Positions 62,763 through 64,000 of a stretch of 64,000 bases of DNA are shown here, piece by piece. Every line of letters starts with the position of its first letter. Within the stretch, counting starts at the first letter, position 1. The stretch is taken from assembly GCF_030406045.1 (NCBI RefSeq), contig NZ_CP128988.1, forward strand, positions 1,275,438-1,339,437, in the 5' to 3' direction. This DNA is from Thiohalobacter sp. IOR34. Its GTDB lineage: Bacteria > Pseudomonadota > Gammaproteobacteria > Thiohalobacterales > Thiohalobacteraceae. The translations under genes were made by a program, and so were the position numbers. The notes under the pieces are model-generated. The model did no database searches, had not been told where the DNA came from, and worked only from the letters and a program-made list of their open reading frames with translations.

Positions 62763-63890
62763 ATGCACACCCACCTCTGCCTCGTCTCTGCCCAGCCGCT
62801 GCCCAACCTCGTGCCCCTGATCGATCCCACCCTTGACGTGAAACGGGCCGTGCTCGCCGTGACTACGGACATGACCGAGCGCGCCGACTGGTTGGAGGCG
62901 GTGCTGCGCCCGCGCGGCATTCGTGTCGAACGTCTGGAGCTGGGGGATGCCTGGGACTACGATCAGACCCAGAGCCGCATCCTTGAATGGCTCGAGCGGG
63001 AAGGGGGGGAAGGCATTGCCCTCAATGTCACCGGCGGCACCAAGCTCATGAGTATCGCCGCCTATGAAAGTTTCCGTGCCTATGACCTGCCGATATTCTA
63101 CGTCCACCCCGAACAGGACAGATTGATATGGATGAATCCGGATGATCGGGGATCCATTGATCTTGCCGACCGTGTGAAGCTCGAACCCTTTCTCCAGGCT
63201 CATGGCGCAGCGCTGCAATTGGAACCTAAACGCAACGTTCCCGAACCCGGGCGACTGGACCTGGCCGAAGAGATCGTACTTGGTCTGGACAAGTTCACCA
63301 GGATCCTGCCCAGGTTCAACTGGCTTGCCGTCGGAGCCGAGAAAACCCTGGTATCCAAGCCCCTGGAAAACGACCGGGGCGAACTGGCGGAGCTGATAGA
63401 TCTGTTCGAGGCGGCGGGTTGCCTCCGCCGCGCGAACGGCCGGCTGCGGTTCCCTGGTGAGAAGGAGCGATTCTTCGCAGCCGGCGGATGGTTGGAAATC
63501 CTCGTGTTCGATGCGGTACGGCGATTGCGCAAAGCTCGTCCGGGTATCCAGGATGTCGCTTATTCCATTCCGGTGGTGCGGGAGCAGCGGGGAAAACGCG
63601 TGCCCAACGAACTCGATGTGGCTTTTCTGTGCAACAACCGCTTGCATATCATCGAATGCAAGACACGCCAGTTCAAGGGAGAAGGCGAGGACAATGATAG
63701 CGCTCAGGCCCTGTACAAGCTGGATACGCTGCGCGACCTCATGGGTGGGCTACAGGCGCGAGCCATGCTGGTAAGCTACCAGGACTTGGAGCCGCATGAC
63801 CGGACCCGTGCCGCCGACCTCAATATTGCGGTATGTGCAGGCGCGCAGCTTCGAAACCTGCGCGCAAGTATCGGGGATTTCATGTCGTGA
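62763..63890 (+). CDS. Can2/Card1-type CARF nuclease (PD-(D/E)XK)
   Basis: The 375-residue protein has an N-terminal CARF domain (IALNVTGGTKLMSIAAYESF, residues 85-104) and a C-terminal restriction-endonuclease-like domain. In that domain Glu245 (GGWLEILVFDAV), Asp285 (NELDVAFLCNNRL) and Glu298/Lys300 (HIIECKTRQF) form the PD-(D/E)XK site. This is the DUF1887 family whose members Can2/Card1 nick nucleic acids when bound to cyclic tetra-adenylate. It begins 2 bp after the Csx1-Csx16 gene. Its stop overlaps a GTG in frame with the next ORF. Confidence 0.92.
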   Translation: MHTHLCLVSAQPLPNLVPLIDPTLDVKRAVLAVTTDMTERADWLEAVLRPRGIRVERLELGDAWDYDQTQSRILEWLEREGGEGIALNVTGGTKLMSIAAYESFRAYDLPIFYVHPEQDRLIWMNPDDRGSIDLADRVKLEPFLQAHGAALQLEPKRNVPEPGRLDLAEEIVLGLDKFTRILPRFNWLAVGAEKTLVSKPLENDRGELAELIDLFEAAGCLRRANGRLRFPGEKERFFAAGGWLEILVFDAVRRLRKARPGIQDVAYSIPVVREQRGKRVPNELDVAFLCNNRLHIIECKTRQFKGEGEDNDSAQALYKLDTLRDLMGGLQARAMLVSYQDLEPHDRTRAADLNIAVCAGAQLRNLRASIGDFMS

Positions 63891-63901
63891 ATAACTCTCG
63901 C

Positions 63902-64000
63902 ATGAAAAAAATCCTGGTTGACACAGAGCGGTATGCTGGCATCCCTTTTACGGGAATGGGGTGTTTCACTCGCTGGAGGAATGTTGCTGATCTAGGCCCC
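63902..64000 (+). CDS. Start of an unidentified gene (partial, runs off right edge)
   Basis: From the ATG at 63902 (or an in-frame GTG at 63887 overlapping the can2 stop) an open frame runs 33 codons to the window end: MKKILVDTERYAGIPFTGMG, then CFTRWRNVADLGP. The tight junction suggests it belongs to the same operon. Too short to assign; the frame could still end soon after the edge. Confidence 0.45.
   Translation, partial: MKKILVDTERYAGIPFTGMGCFTRWRNVADLGP

Overview
The window is high-GC DNA from what looks like a gammaproteobacterium, probably a Chromatiales-like or sulfur-cycle lineage. The evidence is neighbourhood logic: yciB-yciI-bolA-ppiC, rnm-yciO-M50-trpS-scpAB-rluB, ubiG-gph, squalene genes hpnCDE, multihaem c-type cytochromes and a SoxW-like thioredoxin. 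The lineage is an inference from gene content; I cannot place it more precisely.

Region 1-6300 (minus strand) is a redox cluster: a tetrahaem cytochrome, an NHL-propeller lipoprotein, an outer-membrane beta-barrel whose signal peptide lies in another frame, a second NHL lipoprotein and a cytochrome with at least seven haem motifs that runs off the left edge. It resembles a trans-outer-membrane electron conduit. Region 7000-50000 is mostly core genome: mtfA, c-di-GMP enzymes, gltX, hsp20, an archease-rtcB-polX group, a Lon-like protease, three tRNAs, tatD, an orphan FlhG-like ATPase with a long C-terminal tail, chromosome-segregation and RNA-modification genes, hopanoid/squalene genes, ubiG, gph and mtaD. 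These genes are interspersed with unusually many short repeats. They include a REP-like palindrome (GCGGCCT-NN-AGGCCGC), sometimes in tandem arrays, and at least three families of small inverted-repeat (MITE-like) elements. There are also a 7-bp minisatellite and a tandem repeat that copies the tail of the SDR gene at 41295-42074.

Region 50180-64000 is a type III-B (Cmr) CRISPR-Cas locus on the plus strand: cas6, an NE0113-type CARF protein, an unknown 161-residue protein, cmr1, cmr2 (cas10 with GGDD and HD motifs), cmr3, cmr4, cmr5, cmr6, a CARF-HEPN ribonuclease fused at its C terminus to a Csx16 domain, and a Can2/Card1-type CARF nuclease. Another gene starts at the right edge. A vapBC toxin-antitoxin pair sits in opposite orientation between cmr1 and cmr2. 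No CRISPR array, cas1 or cas2 is visible here.

The expected working of the locus is as follows. Cas6 matures crRNA, and Cmr1-6 binds target RNA. Cmr4 cuts the target and Cmr2 makes cyclic oligoadenylate. The CARF effectors (a HEPN RNase and a PD-(D/E)XK nuclease) respond, while the Csx16 domain and perhaps the NE0113 protein clear the messenger. The Csx1-Csx16 fusion and the embedded vapBC are the most notable findings, followed by the porin-cytochrome-NHL cluster and the repeat ecology.
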